A stretch of DNA of 64,000 nt from an uncultured Burkholderiales bacterium (GCA_943908475.1 CALTTG010000009.1:21802-85801); one strand, 5' to 3'. Shown: positions 52,669 to 61,308, numbered from the stretch's first letter. A program made the numbers and translations. The notes: generated from the letters alone by a model not told the origin.

Positions 52669-55134
52669 ATGAATTCTGATTTGTTCGACACCGCACATTC
52701 TGGCGCAGGCAGCGCTCCCGCCAATTCCCCCTTGCTGGCGGGTCTGAACCCCGAGCAGCTGGCGGCGGTGACGGCGCCTCCTGGCCCGCGTCTCGTGCTG
52801 GCCGGGGCAGGTTCGGGCAAAACTCGCGTGTTGACCACCCGCATTGCCTGGTTGTTGCAGACCGGTCAGGTCTCACCCGCCGGCATCATGGCCGTGACGT
52901 TCACCAACAAGGCCGCCAAAGAAATGCTGACCCGTTTGTCAGCCATGCTGCCCATCAGCACCCGAGGCATGTGGATTGGCACCTTCCACGGCCTGTGCAA
53001 CCGCTTCTTGAGGGCGCATCACAAGCTGGCGCAATTGCCACAGGCGTTCCAGATCCTGGACACGCAAGATCAGTTGTCGGCGGTCAAGCGAGTGATCAAA
53101 GGGCTGAAGTTCGACGAGGAAAAGGTGGTGCCCAAGGCGACCACCTGGTTCATTGCCAATGCCAAGGAAGAAGGCAAGCGCGCGAAGGACCTGGTGCCGC
53201 GCGATGACTTGGGCCGCATGCAATTGCAGGTGTACCAAGCTTATGAGGATCAGTGCCAGCGCGAAGGGGTGGTCGATTTTGCCGAGCTGATGCTGCGCAC
53301 CTACGAGATCATGCGCGATCACCCAGAGGTGCGAGCGCACTACCAGCGCCGGTTTCGGCACATCTTGGTCGACGAATTTCAGGACACCAACCGCCTGCAG
53401 TACGCTTGGTTGAAGATGTTTTCCGGTCAACCTGAGGTAACCGGCTGCAGCGTGATGGCGGTGGGCGACGACGACCAGAGCATTTATGCGTTCCGAGGCG
53501 CTCAGGTCAGCAACATGGCCGATTTTGAACGCGAGTATCGGGTGCCGGCGGTCATCAAGCTGGAGCAGAACTACCGCAGTTTCGGCCACATCCTGGACTC
53601 TGCCAACGAACTGATCGCGCGCAACAGCAAGCGCTTGGGCAAGACCTTGCGCACCGATGCGGGGGCTGGCGAGCCCTTGCGGGTGTTTGAGGCCGCCAGC
53701 GATTTTGCCGAGGCGCAGTGGCTGGTGGATGAGGCTCGGCAAATGCGTCGCGACGAGCAAAAACTCAGCGAGATCGCCGTGCTGTACCGCAGCAACGCGC
53801 AGTCGCGGGTGATTGAGTCGGCCTTGTTCAACGCCGGGGTGCCTTACAAGGTGTACGGTGGATTGCGCTTTTTCGAGCGGGCCGAAGTCAAGCATGCGCT
53901 GGCTTATTTGCGCCTGATCGAGAATCCCAACGATGACACCAGCTTCCTGCGCGTGGTGAATTTTCCGGCCCGAGGCATCGGGGCCCGCACGTTGGAGGTG
54001 TTGCAAGATGCGGCCCGCAGCACGGGGCGCAGCCTGTCGCAGAGCGTGACGGCGGTGCCCGGCAAGGCTGGCGCCAACTTGGCCGCGTTCATGAACATGG
54101 TCAATGCCATGCGCGAGGTCACCCAGGGCTTGACGCTGCGGGCCATCATCGAGCACGTGGTGGAGGCTTCGGGGCTGGCCGACTTCTACCGAACCGAGAA
54201 AGAAGGTCAAGAGCGCTTGGAGAACTTGGCCGAACTGGTGAACGCGGCCGAGGCCTTTGTGACCCAAGAGGGCTTCGGCAAAGATGCTGTGGCGCTGCCC
54301 ATCGACGAGGGGGCGGGCGCGATTGCCGAGGGGCTGCCTGCGGCTGTGGCGCGTGTGGACGTGTTGCCCGACGCCGAGACGGGCGAGATCATTTCGCCCC
54401 TGGTGGCTTTCCTGACCCACGCCGCCTTGGAGGCCGGTGACAACCAGGCCCAAGCCGGGCAAGACGCCGTTCAATTGATGACGGTGCACGCAGCCAAGGG
54501 CCTGGAGTTCAACAATGTGTTCATCACGGGCCTTGAAGAGGGACTGTTCCCCCATGAGAACTCGATGAACGACACCGAGAGCCTGGAGGAAGAGCGGCGC
54601 TTGATGTACGTGGCCATCACCCGGGCGCGCAAGAAGCTGCACCTGAGTTTTTGCCAGACGCGCATGCTGCATGGCCAGACGCGCTACAACATCAAGAGCC
54701 GCTTTCTGGAGGAATTGCCAGAGGCCGCCCTGAAATGGCTCACGCCGCGCAACCAGGGCTTCGGTTCGGGTTATGCCAAGCAGTACCAAGATGCCTGGTC
54801 GTCTGGCAAAGGCATGGGTTCCATGGTGGGCGCGGGGCAGCAGCCCTGGCGCTCGGGCGGTGCCCCCTATGGAGGAGGGGGGCAGCGCTGGCCTGATCGC
54901 AAGCCTCAAGACGAATTCAAGGACCTCACCGCGCCCATTCCCAAGGCCATGGCGCAAGCCAAGTCAGAGGGCGGCTTTCGGGTGGGGCAGAGCGTGTTCC
55001 ACAACAAGTTTGGCGAGGGCGTGGTCCTGACCCTGGAGGGCGCCGGACCCGATGCGCGCATTCAGGTGAACTTCGGCCGTCACGGCAGCAAGTGGCTGAT
55101 GCTGAGCGTGGCCAAGCTCACGCCCATTGAGTGA
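52669..55134 (+). CDS. uvrD: DNA helicase II (UvrD)
   Basis: 821-residue SF1A helicase for nucleotide excision and mismatch repair. Walker A is LAGAGSGKTRVLTTRIAWLL (motif I), motif Ia is MAVTFTNKAAKEML, motif II DEFQDTN, motif III GDDDQSIYAFRGA, motif IV LEQNYRS, motif V TVHAAKGLEFNNVFITGLEE and motif VI YVAITRARKKL. The opening LLAGLNPEQLAAVTAPPGPR is typical and the C-terminal tail holds the Tudor-like GQSVFHNKFGEGVVLTLEG. The ATG at 52669 is chosen. It converges on the NarL-type regulator with a single base between stops. Confidence 0.96.
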   Translation: MNSDLFDTAHSGAGSAPANSPLLAGLNPEQLAAVTAPPGPRLVLAGAGSGKTRVLTTRIAWLLQTGQVSPAGIMAVTFTNKAAKEMLTRLSAMLPISTRGMWIGTFHGLCNRFLRAHHKLAQLPQAFQILDTQDQLSAVKRVIKGLKFDEEKVVPKATTWFIANAKEEGKRAKDLVPRDDLGRMQLQVYQAYEDQCQREGVVDFAELMLRTYEIMRDHPEVRAHYQRRFRHILVDEFQDTNRLQYAWLKMFSGQPEVTGCSVMAVGDDDQSIYAFRGAQVSNMADFEREYRVPAVIKLEQNYRSFGHILDSANELIARNSKRLGKTLRTDAGAGEPLRVFEAASDFAEAQWLVDEARQMRRDEQKLSEIAVLYRSNAQSRVIESALFNAGVPYKVYGGLRFFERAEVKHALAYLRLIENPNDDTSFLRVVNFPARGIGARTLEVLQDAARSTGRSLSQSVTAVPGKAGANLAAFMNMVNAMREVTQGLTLRAIIEHVVEASGLADFYRTEKEGQERLENLAELVNAAEAFVTQEGFGKDAVALPIDEGAGAIAEGLPAAVARVDVLPDAETGEIISPLVAFLTHAALEAGDNQAQAGQDAVQLMTVHAAKGLEFNNVFITGLEEGLFPHENSMNDTESLEEERRLMYVAITRARKKLHLSFCQTRMLHGQTRYNIKSRFLEELPEAALKWLTPRNQGFGSGYAKQYQDAWSSGKGMGSMVGAGQQPWRSGGAPYGGGGQRWPDRKPQDEFKDLTAPIPKAMAQAKSEGGFRVGQSVFHNKFGEGVVLTLEGAGPDARIQVNFGRHGSKWLMLSVAKLTPIE

Positions 55135-55135
55135 T

Positions 55136-55765
55136 TCAGACCAGCCCGTTGCGGATGGCGTAGACCGTGAGCTCGGAGTTGTTGGTCAGGCCCAGCTTTT
55201 CGAGCACGCGAGCGCGGTAGACGCTGACGGTCTTGGGGCTGAGCAGCAGCTGCTCGGCAATGTCGGAGAGCCGCTTGCCCGAGGCGATCATCACCAGGGT
55301 CTGCAGCTCGCGGTCTGACAGCTTCTGGTGGGCGTCTTCGGGCGCGGGTGCTGTGAGGTTGTCGACCAGCATCTGGGCCATCTCGGGCGTGACGAACTTT
55401 TTGCCCTGGGCCACGGTGCGCACGGCCGCCACGATCTGGGTGGCATCGCTGCCTTTGTTCACATAGCCGCTGGCGCCGGCCTTGAGGGCCCGCATGGCGT
55501 ACTGGTCTTCCGGGAACATGGACACCACCAGCACTTTGATGGGCATGCCCTCTTCTTTGAGCACGTGCAGCACGTCCAGCCCACTGCGGCCGGGCAGGTT
55601 GATGTCCAGCACGAGCACATCGCAGCTCTTGTCGCGCAGCAAGGCGCGCAGCTCGCCGTAATCACCCGCTTCGCCCACGACTTCGATGTCGTCGGCATCC
55701 AGCAGGGTGTCGCGAATGCCCCGGCGGATCAGGGCGTGGTCGTCACAGAGGATGACTTTGATCAT
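55136..55765 (-). CDS. NarL/FixJ-family response regulator
   Basis: 209-residue response regulator. The receiver has phosphoacceptor Asp54 in VLVLDINLPGRSG, with the acidic pair LCDDHALIRRG near the start and the switch Lys in VNKGSD. The C-terminal LuxR-type HTH reads LSDRELQTLVMIASGKRLSD, then IAEQLLLSPKTVSVYRARVL. It would bind DNA as a dimer once phosphorylated. The start overlaps the end of the adjacent kinase by 4 bases, so the two form a pair. Regulon unknown; the nearest divergent target is the chemotaxis cluster. Confidence 0.93.
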   Translation of the reverse strand: MIKVILCDDHALIRRGIRDTLLDADDIEVVGEAGDYGELRALLRDKSCDVLVLDINLPGRSGLDVLHVLKEEGMPIKVLVVSMFPEDQYAMRALKAGASGYVNKGSDATQIVAAVRTVAQGKKFVTPEMAQMLVDNLTAPAPEDAHQKLSDRELQTLVMIASGKRLSDIAEQLLLSPKTVSVYRARVLEKLGLTNNSELTVYAIRNGLV

Positions 55766-56958
55766 GGCAGGGACCAGACGGTCGGGTCATCAGGATCGAG
55801 CTCGCTCATGGTGGAGTCCATGCCCAATTCTGGACCAAGCGGATCGATGAATCCGTTTTCAGGACCTGAAAGAGGCACAGAGAGGATCACCGTTGTACCT
55901 TGCGCGCCACTGCTGATGTCCACCCAGCCCCCCACGTGCTCGGCGCGTTCGCGAAGGCCACGGATGCCAAAGGAGCGGGCCTTGGCCAGATCGTCCTGGT
56001 TCAGGCCCCGTCCGTCGTCACTGATTTCCAGTGACAGCACGCCGCCGGCCAGCGTCAGGTCGACGCTCACGCGGTTGGCCTGAGCGTGCTTGGACACGTT
56101 GGTCAGGGCCTCTTGGCAGAAGCGGTAGGCCACCAGGGGCACGGCAGAAGGCAACTCGGGCTTTTCGTGGCTGGTGCGGAAGGTTGTGTCGATGCTGGTG
56201 CGCTTGGCGAATCGATCGGTCATCCACTGGAGTGCCGCAATCAGGCCTTGTTCCAAGATGGCCGGCCGCAGGTTGTGCATGATGCGCTGGCTGGCTTCGT
56301 GCGCCATGGAGATGGCTTCCAGCGCTTGCCGGGCCCGCTCGGCCACCGGCGAGTCACTTTCCACATGGCGAAGGATCCAGGAAATGTCGAGCTTGACGGC
56401 GGTGAGGGCGCCGCCCACGTCATCGTGGATTTCGCGCGCGATGGCCGCACGTTCTTGCTCGATGCTGCCTTGGAGGTGCTGGGCCAGCTCTCGGAGTTGC
56501 TGCCTTGATTGCGTCAGCGCCAAGTCGGCTTGCTGTTTGGCGATGCGGGTGCGGTTGGCCTCGATGGCCAGCAAGGCCGCCGGGGCCAGGCGGGCCAGGT
56601 TGCTTTTGAGCAGGTAGTCGTTGGCCCCGTTTCGCATGGCCTGGACCGCGATGTCTTCGCCAATCTCCCCCGAGACGAGGATGAAGGGCACGAGCTTGCC
56701 CATGGCGCGGATCTTCTCCAGCGCAGCCAGGCCCGAGTAGCCCGGCAGGTTGTAGTCCGACAGGACGATGTCCCAGTCCTCGAAGAGGGCATCGCTGAGG
56801 TCGTCTTCGTTGTCGACGCGGTGGATGTCGGCATTGATGCCACCCCGCCGCAGGTGCGCACAGACCAGTGCATGGTCGGCATCGTTGTCCTCCAGGTGCA
56901 GCACCCGAAGCTTCACCGGACCTTGCTTTTGCTCGTCGTCGACGTCTTCGAATGCCAC
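55762..56958 (-). CDS. Cytoplasmic REC-histidine kinase (NarQ-like core)
   Basis: 398-residue kinase of unusual order: an N-terminal receiver domain (Asp68 in IVLSDYNLPGYSG) and then a HisKA_3 dimerisation domain with His178 in AREIHDDVGGALTAVKLDIS and a HATPase domain (GIRGLRERAEHVGGWVD in the G2 position). No membrane helix is visible, so the input is probably intracellular or comes from another kinase that phosphorylates the receiver. It is coupled to the NarL-type regulator through a 4-base overlap. Transcribed divergently from the chemotaxis genes across a 169-base gap. Input and output unknown. Confidence 0.9.
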   Translation of the reverse strand: MAFEDVDDEQKQGPVKLRVLHLEDNDADHALVCAHLRRGGINADIHRVDNEDDLSDALFEDWDIVLSDYNLPGYSGLAALEKIRAMGKLVPFILVSGEIGEDIAVQAMRNGANDYLLKSNLARLAPAALLAIEANRTRIAKQQADLALTQSRQQLRELAQHLQGSIEQERAAIAREIHDDVGGALTAVKLDISWILRHVESDSPVAERARQALEAISMAHEASQRIMHNLRPAILEQGLIAALQWMTDRFAKRTSIDTTFRTSHEKPELPSAVPLVAYRFCQEALTNVSKHAQANRVSVDLTLAGGVLSLEISDDGRGLNQDDLAKARSFGIRGLRERAEHVGGWVDISSGAQGTTVILSVPLSGPENGFIDPLGPELGMDSTMSELDPDDPTVWSLP

Positions 56959-57002
56959 ATTCAGCTCACGATCTGGGGATATGTGCCAAGTTTTGCCGGG
57001 TC

Positions 57003-57028
57003 ATCGGCACTACTTGACGCAAGCCGAT
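57003..57028. promoter_or_regulatory. Inverted repeat between kinase pair and chemotaxis cluster
   Basis: ATCGGC-N14-GCCGAT is a 6-bp inverted repeat in the shared intergenic region. It could be a site of the adjacent NarL-type regulator. No promoter elements are confidently visible around it. Confidence 0.35.
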
Positions 57029-57127
57029 GTGAAAAATTCTAACCACCAGCCGACCTCTGTGATGTGATTCATCTCGAGGGGACCCGTTGGTGGAAGTCCC
57101 CATGTTCAACGGTTGAGTGGAGTCGTG

Positions 57128-57577
57128 ATGCAGACCAACGACGAGCCTGAAGTCGCCGCCCAGCGCGAGATATCGCTGCTGCTGGCCGCTGACTTGCAGG
57201 ATAACCTCATGACGGCGACCAACGATCTGGAGCGCTTGCAGCGCCTGATCGATGACGCTTATGTCGTCCTCATTGAGGGCTTTCAAGGCGCCGCTCACCA
57301 GTTGGGCACCGCCATTGACGAGGGCAAACACGATTCGCCTTCGCTGCAGGAGACCCTGCAGACCCTCTACAAGGCCGTGACGGCCCTCCAGTTTCAAGAC
57401 ATGGCGTCGCAACTGATTGTTCACACGAACAAGCGGCTGCGCAGCTGTGCCGACCAAATTGCGCGCGATGCCATGGGCGATGACCCCGATGGCATGGCCG
57501 TGGTGGAGGAGCTGCCGCTCAAGCCCAACCCCGTGACCCAGGACGAAATGGACGCTGGGTCGGTGGAATTGTTCTGA
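57128..57577 (+). CDS. Short CheZ-like chemotaxis protein
   Basis: 149 residues, almost all helical by composition. The segment ALQFQDMASQLIVHTNKRLR has Asp91 and Gln95 in the FQD-x3-Q spacing of the CheZ catalytic site (Asp143/Gln147 in E. coli CheZ), which hydrolyses phospho-CheY. The protein is shorter than CheZ (over 200 residues) and seems to lack most of its long hairpin. The C-terminal tail LKPNPVTQDEMDAGSVELF could be the CheY-binding tail, which in CheZ is also acidic and at the extreme end. It lies immediately before cheY and cheA. Function as a phosphatase is inference from these residues and the neighbourhood; the family is not one I recognise by name. Start at the ATG at 57128. 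Confidence 0.72.
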   Translation: MQTNDEPEVAAQREISLLLAADLQDNLMTATNDLERLQRLIDDAYVVLIEGFQGAAHQLGTAIDEGKHDSPSLQETLQTLYKAVTALQFQDMASQLIVHTNKRLRSCADQIARDAMGDDPDGMAVVEELPLKPNPVTQDEMDAGSVELF

Positions 57578-57582
57578 GCCGC

Positions 57583-57609
57583 TAAAGAACCCGTCGCACC
57601 TGCCGAAAA
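57583..57609 (+). promoter_or_regulatory. Sigma-28 (FliA) promoter of cheY
   Basis: TAAA-N15-GCCGAAAA against the consensus TAAA-N15-GCCGATAA; the spacer is exactly 15 and one base differs. It lies between the CheZ-like gene and cheY, about 64 bases before the cheY ATG, and would make cheY, cheA, cheW and perhaps the Cache gene a late flagellar (class 3) operon. Confidence 0.7.
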
Positions 57610-57673
57610 AGTCGTAAATCGCTGTCAGGTTGCAGTTTTGCCCGAATTTTCAGATACATCCTCGGAGATGACC

Positions 57674-58036
57674 ATGCATTCGATTCTTGCTGTTGATGAC
57701 TCAGCCTCGATGCGCCAGATGGTGTCGTTCACGCTCAAAAGTGCCGGCTACAACGTGGTGGAGGCCGTCGATGGCCAGGACGCCTGGGAGAAGGCCGGCG
57801 GTCGCAGTTTCGACCTCGTGCTCACCGACCAGAACATGCCCCGCATGGACGGCATCAGCCTGACCAAGAAGCTGCGCGAGTCGCCCCAGTTCAAGGCGAC
57901 CCCGATCTTGATCCTGACGACCGAGTCGAGCGACCAGATGAAGATGGCCGGCCGCGCCGCTGGCGCCACAGGCTGGCTGGTCAAGCCTTTCGATCCGAAC
58001 AAGCTGATCGAAGTCATTCGCAAAGTGATTGCCTGA
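57674..58036 (+). CDS. cheY: Chemotaxis response regulator CheY
   Basis: 120-residue single receiver domain that binds the flagellar switch when phosphorylated. Asp52 in LVLTDQNMPRMDGI is the phosphoacceptor; ILAVDDSASMRQMV provides the acidic pair, and the Lys in GWLVKPFDPNKL is the switch residue. I choose the ATG at 57674 (MHSILAVDD) because GGAG then sits 6 bases upstream, whereas the ATG at 57668 would abut it. There is no DNA-binding domain, consistent with CheY. Confidence 0.92.
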   Translation: MHSILAVDDSASMRQMVSFTLKSAGYNVVEAVDGQDAWEKAGGRSFDLVLTDQNMPRMDGISLTKKLRESPQFKATPILILTTESSDQMKMAGRAAGATGWLVKPFDPNKLIEVIRKVIA

Positions 58037-58089
58037 TCCAGGCTCGCATCTGACGCTTTCGTCGCCACAGGACCTTTGGGGAGCCAGTC

Positions 58090-60264
58090 ATGGCAGAAAC
58101 AAGCATGGACAGCAGCTCGGCCGCCGCCGGCATCGACCTCAGTCAGTTCTACCAAGTCTTCTTTGAAGAAGCGGGTGAGAACCTGGAGCAAATGGAGCAA
58201 TTGCTCCTGGAGCTCGATGTGACGGCCGCAGACGACGAAGAGCTCAACGCCATCTTCCGCTGTGCCCATTCGATCAAGGGTGGCGCCGCCACCTTCGGTT
58301 TTGCCGATGTGGCCGAGCTGACGCACCAGATGGAAACCTTGCTGGACAAGCTCCGGCGCCATGAGCTCACGCCCACGCCGGCCATGGTCGACGTGCTGCT
58401 TCAATCGGGTGACGCATTGAAAGCCATGCTGGCCCGTCACCAGGGTGCTGGCGGCAGTGAGATCGACACCACCGAATTGCTGTTCAACATCCGCGCCATG
58501 GTCGCGGGTGAAGCCCCGCCCGTGGCCGTGACACCTGCTGCAGCCCCGGTGGCCAAACCGGTGGCTGCCTCTGCGGCACTCGCCGCACCGGCTGCAGCAC
58601 CGACCACGGGTGCTCGGGTCGTGGAGTTGCAAGTGGGCCCCTTGTCTGATCCCTCGCAGGCCGACAACCTGCTGGAATTGTTCAAGGAGATCACCGACTT
58701 GGGCCAGATCGAGCCCTTGCCAGCATTGTCTGAGCTGTCGGGTGTGCGTCGCTTCAAGGTGTCCACGTCGACCGCTGAGTCGGAAATGATGGACCTGTTC
58801 ACCTTCCATGTGTCGCGTGAGCAGGTGAAGTTCGTCGTGTTTGGTGACGCCCCAGCAGCCCCTGCCGTGACCAGCGACACCGAACAAGGCTACGGATTCT
58901 TCGAGCCGTTGCCTGCGGCTGAGGCAGCCAAGGCCGAGGCCCCGGCAGAACAAGGGTACGGCTTCTTTGACAATGCACCCGGCGCCCCGTCGCAGGCAGC
59001 GTCTGCCTCAGCCACGGCCGTGCAAGCGGTCGCTCCCGCGGCCGCTCAGCCCACCAAAGCGGCAGCGCCCAAGGCAGACAAGCCTCAAGCGGCTGGGTTG
59101 GAGGCCTCGACCATTCGCGTGTCGGTGGAAAAGGTCGACCAGCTCATCAACCTGGTGGGCGAGCTGGTGATCACGCAGGCCATGTTGGCCCAGAACAGCC
59201 GCTCGCTGGACCCCGTGGTCTACCAACAGCTGGTGACGGGTTTGACCGACCTGGATCGCAACACCCGCGACCTGCAAGAGGCCGTGATGTCGATCCGGAT
59301 GATTCCGATGTCGACGGTGTTCAGCCGCTTCCCGCGCATGCTGCGTGACCTGGCCAACAAGCTGGGCAAGAAGGTCGAGCTGGTCACCCAGGGTGAAGCC
59401 ACCGAACTGGACAAGGGCTTGGTCGAGAAGATCACGGACCCGCTCACCCACCTGGTGCGCAACTCCTGTGACCACGGCATCGAGATGCCGGCTGACCGCA
59501 TCGCCAACGGCAAACCCGAGGTGGGCACCATCACCTTGGCGGCTTCGCACCAGGGCGGCTCGATCGTCATCGAAGTGCGAGACGACGGCAAAGGCCTTTC
59601 GCGCGAAAAGCTGCTCAAGAAGGCCCGCGAGAAGGGCATCGATGCCCCCGACAGCCTGACCGATCCGGAAGTCTGGAACCTGATTTTCGCCCCAGGCTTT
59701 TCCACGGCCGAAGAGGTCACCGACGTCTCCGGGCGTGGGGTGGGCATGGACGTGGTCAAGAAGAACATCACCTCGCTGGGGGGCACGGTCGAGATCGACT
59801 CGGCCGAAGGCTACGGCATGCGCGTGGCCGTCAGGTTGCCGCTGACCCTGGCCATCATGGATGGCATGAGCGTGGGTGTGGGTGAAGAGGTCTACATCCT
59901 GCCGCTGTCCTCGGTGGTGGAGAGCTTCCAGGTCAGCCCCGAGATGATCAAAACCGTGGGCGGTTCCGGTCGCGTCGTGGAAGTGCGCGACGAGTACATG
60001 CCCGTGATCGAACTGGAAAAGGTGTTCGAGGTGCCCCGTTTCGACTGGGAGCACAACAGCGGGATCATGGTGGTCGTTGAAGCCGAGAGCGGTCGGGTGG
60101 CCGTTTTGGTCGACGAGCTGCTGGGTCAACAGCAGGTGGTGGTCAAGAACCTCGAAACCAATTACCGCAAGGTCAACGATGTGTCTGGCGCCACGATCAT
60201 GGGTGATGGCCGAGTGGCCCTCATTCTGGATGTGGCTTCACTGGTGCGTCGCTCGCGCCACTGA
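58090..60264 (+). CDS. cheA: Chemotaxis histidine kinase CheA
   Basis: 724-residue CheA. The P1 phosphotransfer domain has His60 in IFRCAHSIKGGAATFGF. A long Ala/Pro/Lys-rich linker follows that includes a P2-like module and two copies of EQGYGFF (residues 265-271 and 287-293). P3 dimerisation begins near VEKVDQLINLVGELVITQAM, P4 ATPase carries LVRNSCDHGIEMPADR and VTDVSGRGVGMDVVKKNI, and P5 ends VALILDVASLVRRS. All parts needed for phosphoryl transfer to CheY are present. The GGGGAG ribosome site fits the ATG at 58090. The tandem motif in the linker is unusual. Confidence 0.94.
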   Translation: MAETSMDSSSAAAGIDLSQFYQVFFEEAGENLEQMEQLLLELDVTAADDEELNAIFRCAHSIKGGAATFGFADVAELTHQMETLLDKLRRHELTPTPAMVDVLLQSGDALKAMLARHQGAGGSEIDTTELLFNIRAMVAGEAPPVAVTPAAAPVAKPVAASAALAAPAAAPTTGARVVELQVGPLSDPSQADNLLELFKEITDLGQIEPLPALSELSGVRRFKVSTSTAESEMMDLFTFHVSREQVKFVVFGDAPAAPAVTSDTEQGYGFFEPLPAAEAAKAEAPAEQGYGFFDNAPGAPSQAASASATAVQAVAPAAAQPTKAAAPKADKPQAAGLEASTIRVSVEKVDQLINLVGELVITQAMLAQNSRSLDPVVYQQLVTGLTDLDRNTRDLQEAVMSIRMIPMSTVFSRFPRMLRDLANKLGKKVELVTQGEATELDKGLVEKITDPLTHLVRNSCDHGIEMPADRIANGKPEVGTITLAASHQGGSIVIEVRDDGKGLSREKLLKKAREKGIDAPDSLTDPEVWNLIFAPGFSTAEEVTDVSGRGVGMDVVKKNITSLGGTVEIDSAEGYGMRVAVRLPLTLAIMDGMSVGVGEEVYILPLSSVVESFQVSPEMIKTVGGSGRVVEVRDEYMPVIELEKVFEVPRFDWEHNSGIMVVVEAESGRVAVLVDELLGQQQVVVKNLETNYRKVNDVSGATIMGDGRVALILDVASLVRRSRH

Positions 60265-60279
60265 TCAGGAGAGATCGAC

Positions 60280-60759
60280 ATGGGCATGATGGAAAAACTG
60301 GACGTTCAGGCCGAAGCGCTGGCTCGTGAATACCTGACGTTCCGCCTCGGTGACGAGGAATACGGCATCGACATCCTGAAAGTTCAGGAAATTCGAGGCT
60401 ACGAGAACCCCACCCGCATTGCCAATGCCCCTCACTTTCTCAAGGGGGTGGTGAACCTGCGTGGCACCATCGTGCCGATCGTGGACCTGCGGATGCGTTT
60501 TGGATGCTCGCAGGCCGAATACAACGGGTTCACCGTCTCGATCGTCTTGCACATTGGCCAGCGCACCATCGGTGTGGTGGTCGATTCGGTGAGCGACGTG
60601 ATGGAGATTCCGGCGGAGGCCATGCGCCCCGCACCCGACATGAGTTCAGCGATCGACGCCGCGTACATCCGCGGGCTTGCCCAGGTGGGCGAGCGCATGG
60701 TCATCTTGCTGGACATCGAGAGCATGCTGACCAGCCCTGACATGGGCTTGGTGGACTGA
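60280..60759 (+). CDS. cheW: Chemotaxis coupling protein CheW
   Basis: 159-residue adaptor that joins CheA to chemoreceptors. The core reads YLTFRLGDEEYGIDILKVQE, then IRGYENPTRIANAPHFLKGV, VNLRGTIVPIVDLRMRFG (the family hallmark) and TIGVVVDSVSDVMEIP. It begins 15 bases after cheA, and the order cheY-cheA-cheW is standard. A second ATG at 60286 is a possible alternative start. No receptor gene follows directly. Confidence 0.96.
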   Translation: MGMMEKLDVQAEALAREYLTFRLGDEEYGIDILKVQEIRGYENPTRIANAPHFLKGVVNLRGTIVPIVDLRMRFGCSQAEYNGFTVSIVLHIGQRTIGVVVDSVSDVMEIPAEAMRPAPDMSSAIDAAYIRGLAQVGERMVILLDIESMLTSPDMGLVD

Positions 60760-60790
60760 CTGACACATCTCACGCAAGGAGCGCTGGATC

Positions 60791-61252
60791 ATGAAAACTC
60801 GCATTGTGGTGGCCTCGATGGCCCTGGCCCTGTCCGCATGGGCGGGGGGTGTGCAAGCCTCTGACGGTGGCGCCACCAAAGAGCAGGCGATTGCGATGGT
60901 CAAGAAGGGTGTGAGCCAGATCAAGGCCAACAAAGACAAGGCCTACAGCGACATCAGCGACAAGGCCAATCCTGAATTCCGTGATCGCGACCTGTACCTG
61001 GTGGTCTATGGCCTGGACGGCACGGTGCGTGCCCACGGCGCCAACACCAAGATGATTGGCAAGAACCTGATCGATCTGAAAGACATCGACGGCAAGCTCT
61101 TCGTCAAGGAGCGCGTGGACATGGCCAAGGCTCAGAACACCTTCTGGCAGGACTACAAGTTCACCAACCCCGAGACCAAGAAAATCGAGCCCAAGGCCAT
61201 GTACTGCGAAAAGCTCGATGATTCGGTGGTGTGCGGCGGGATCTACAAATGA
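60791..61252 (+). CDS. Periplasmic Cache-domain protein at the end of the che operon
   Basis: 153 residues. A signal peptide (MKTRIVVASMALALSAWAGG, then VQAS) exports it; the rest is a single sCache-like ligand-binding fold with RDLYLVVYGLDGTVRAHG, then ANTKMIGKNLIDLKDIDGKL (small-molecule Cache features), and no membrane helix at the C-terminus. It may present a ligand to a chemoreceptor, or bind a metabolite on its own; the ligand is not known. The spacing from cheW (31 bases) puts it in the che transcript, which ends at a terminator 24 bases later. Two Cys near the C-terminus (YCEKLDDSVVCGG) could form a disulfide. Confidence 0.82.
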   Translation: MKTRIVVASMALALSAWAGGVQASDGGATKEQAIAMVKKGVSQIKANKDKAYSDISDKANPEFRDRDLYLVVYGLDGTVRAHGANTKMIGKNLIDLKDIDGKLFVKERVDMAKAQNTFWQDYKFTNPETKKIEPKAMYCEKLDDSVVCGGIYK

Positions 61253-61275
61253 CCCTGGCCTGAGCCCCAAGACAC

Positions 61276-61304
61276 AGCCCGACGCTCAGCGCCGGGCTTT
61301 TTTT
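61276..61304 (+). terminator. Terminator of the chemotaxis operon
   Basis: AGCCCG pairs with CGGGCT around an inner CGCT/AGCG stem, followed by a run of seven to eight T. It lies in the gap before the convergent hydrolase gene. Confidence 0.85.
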
Positions 61305-61308
61305 CGGC

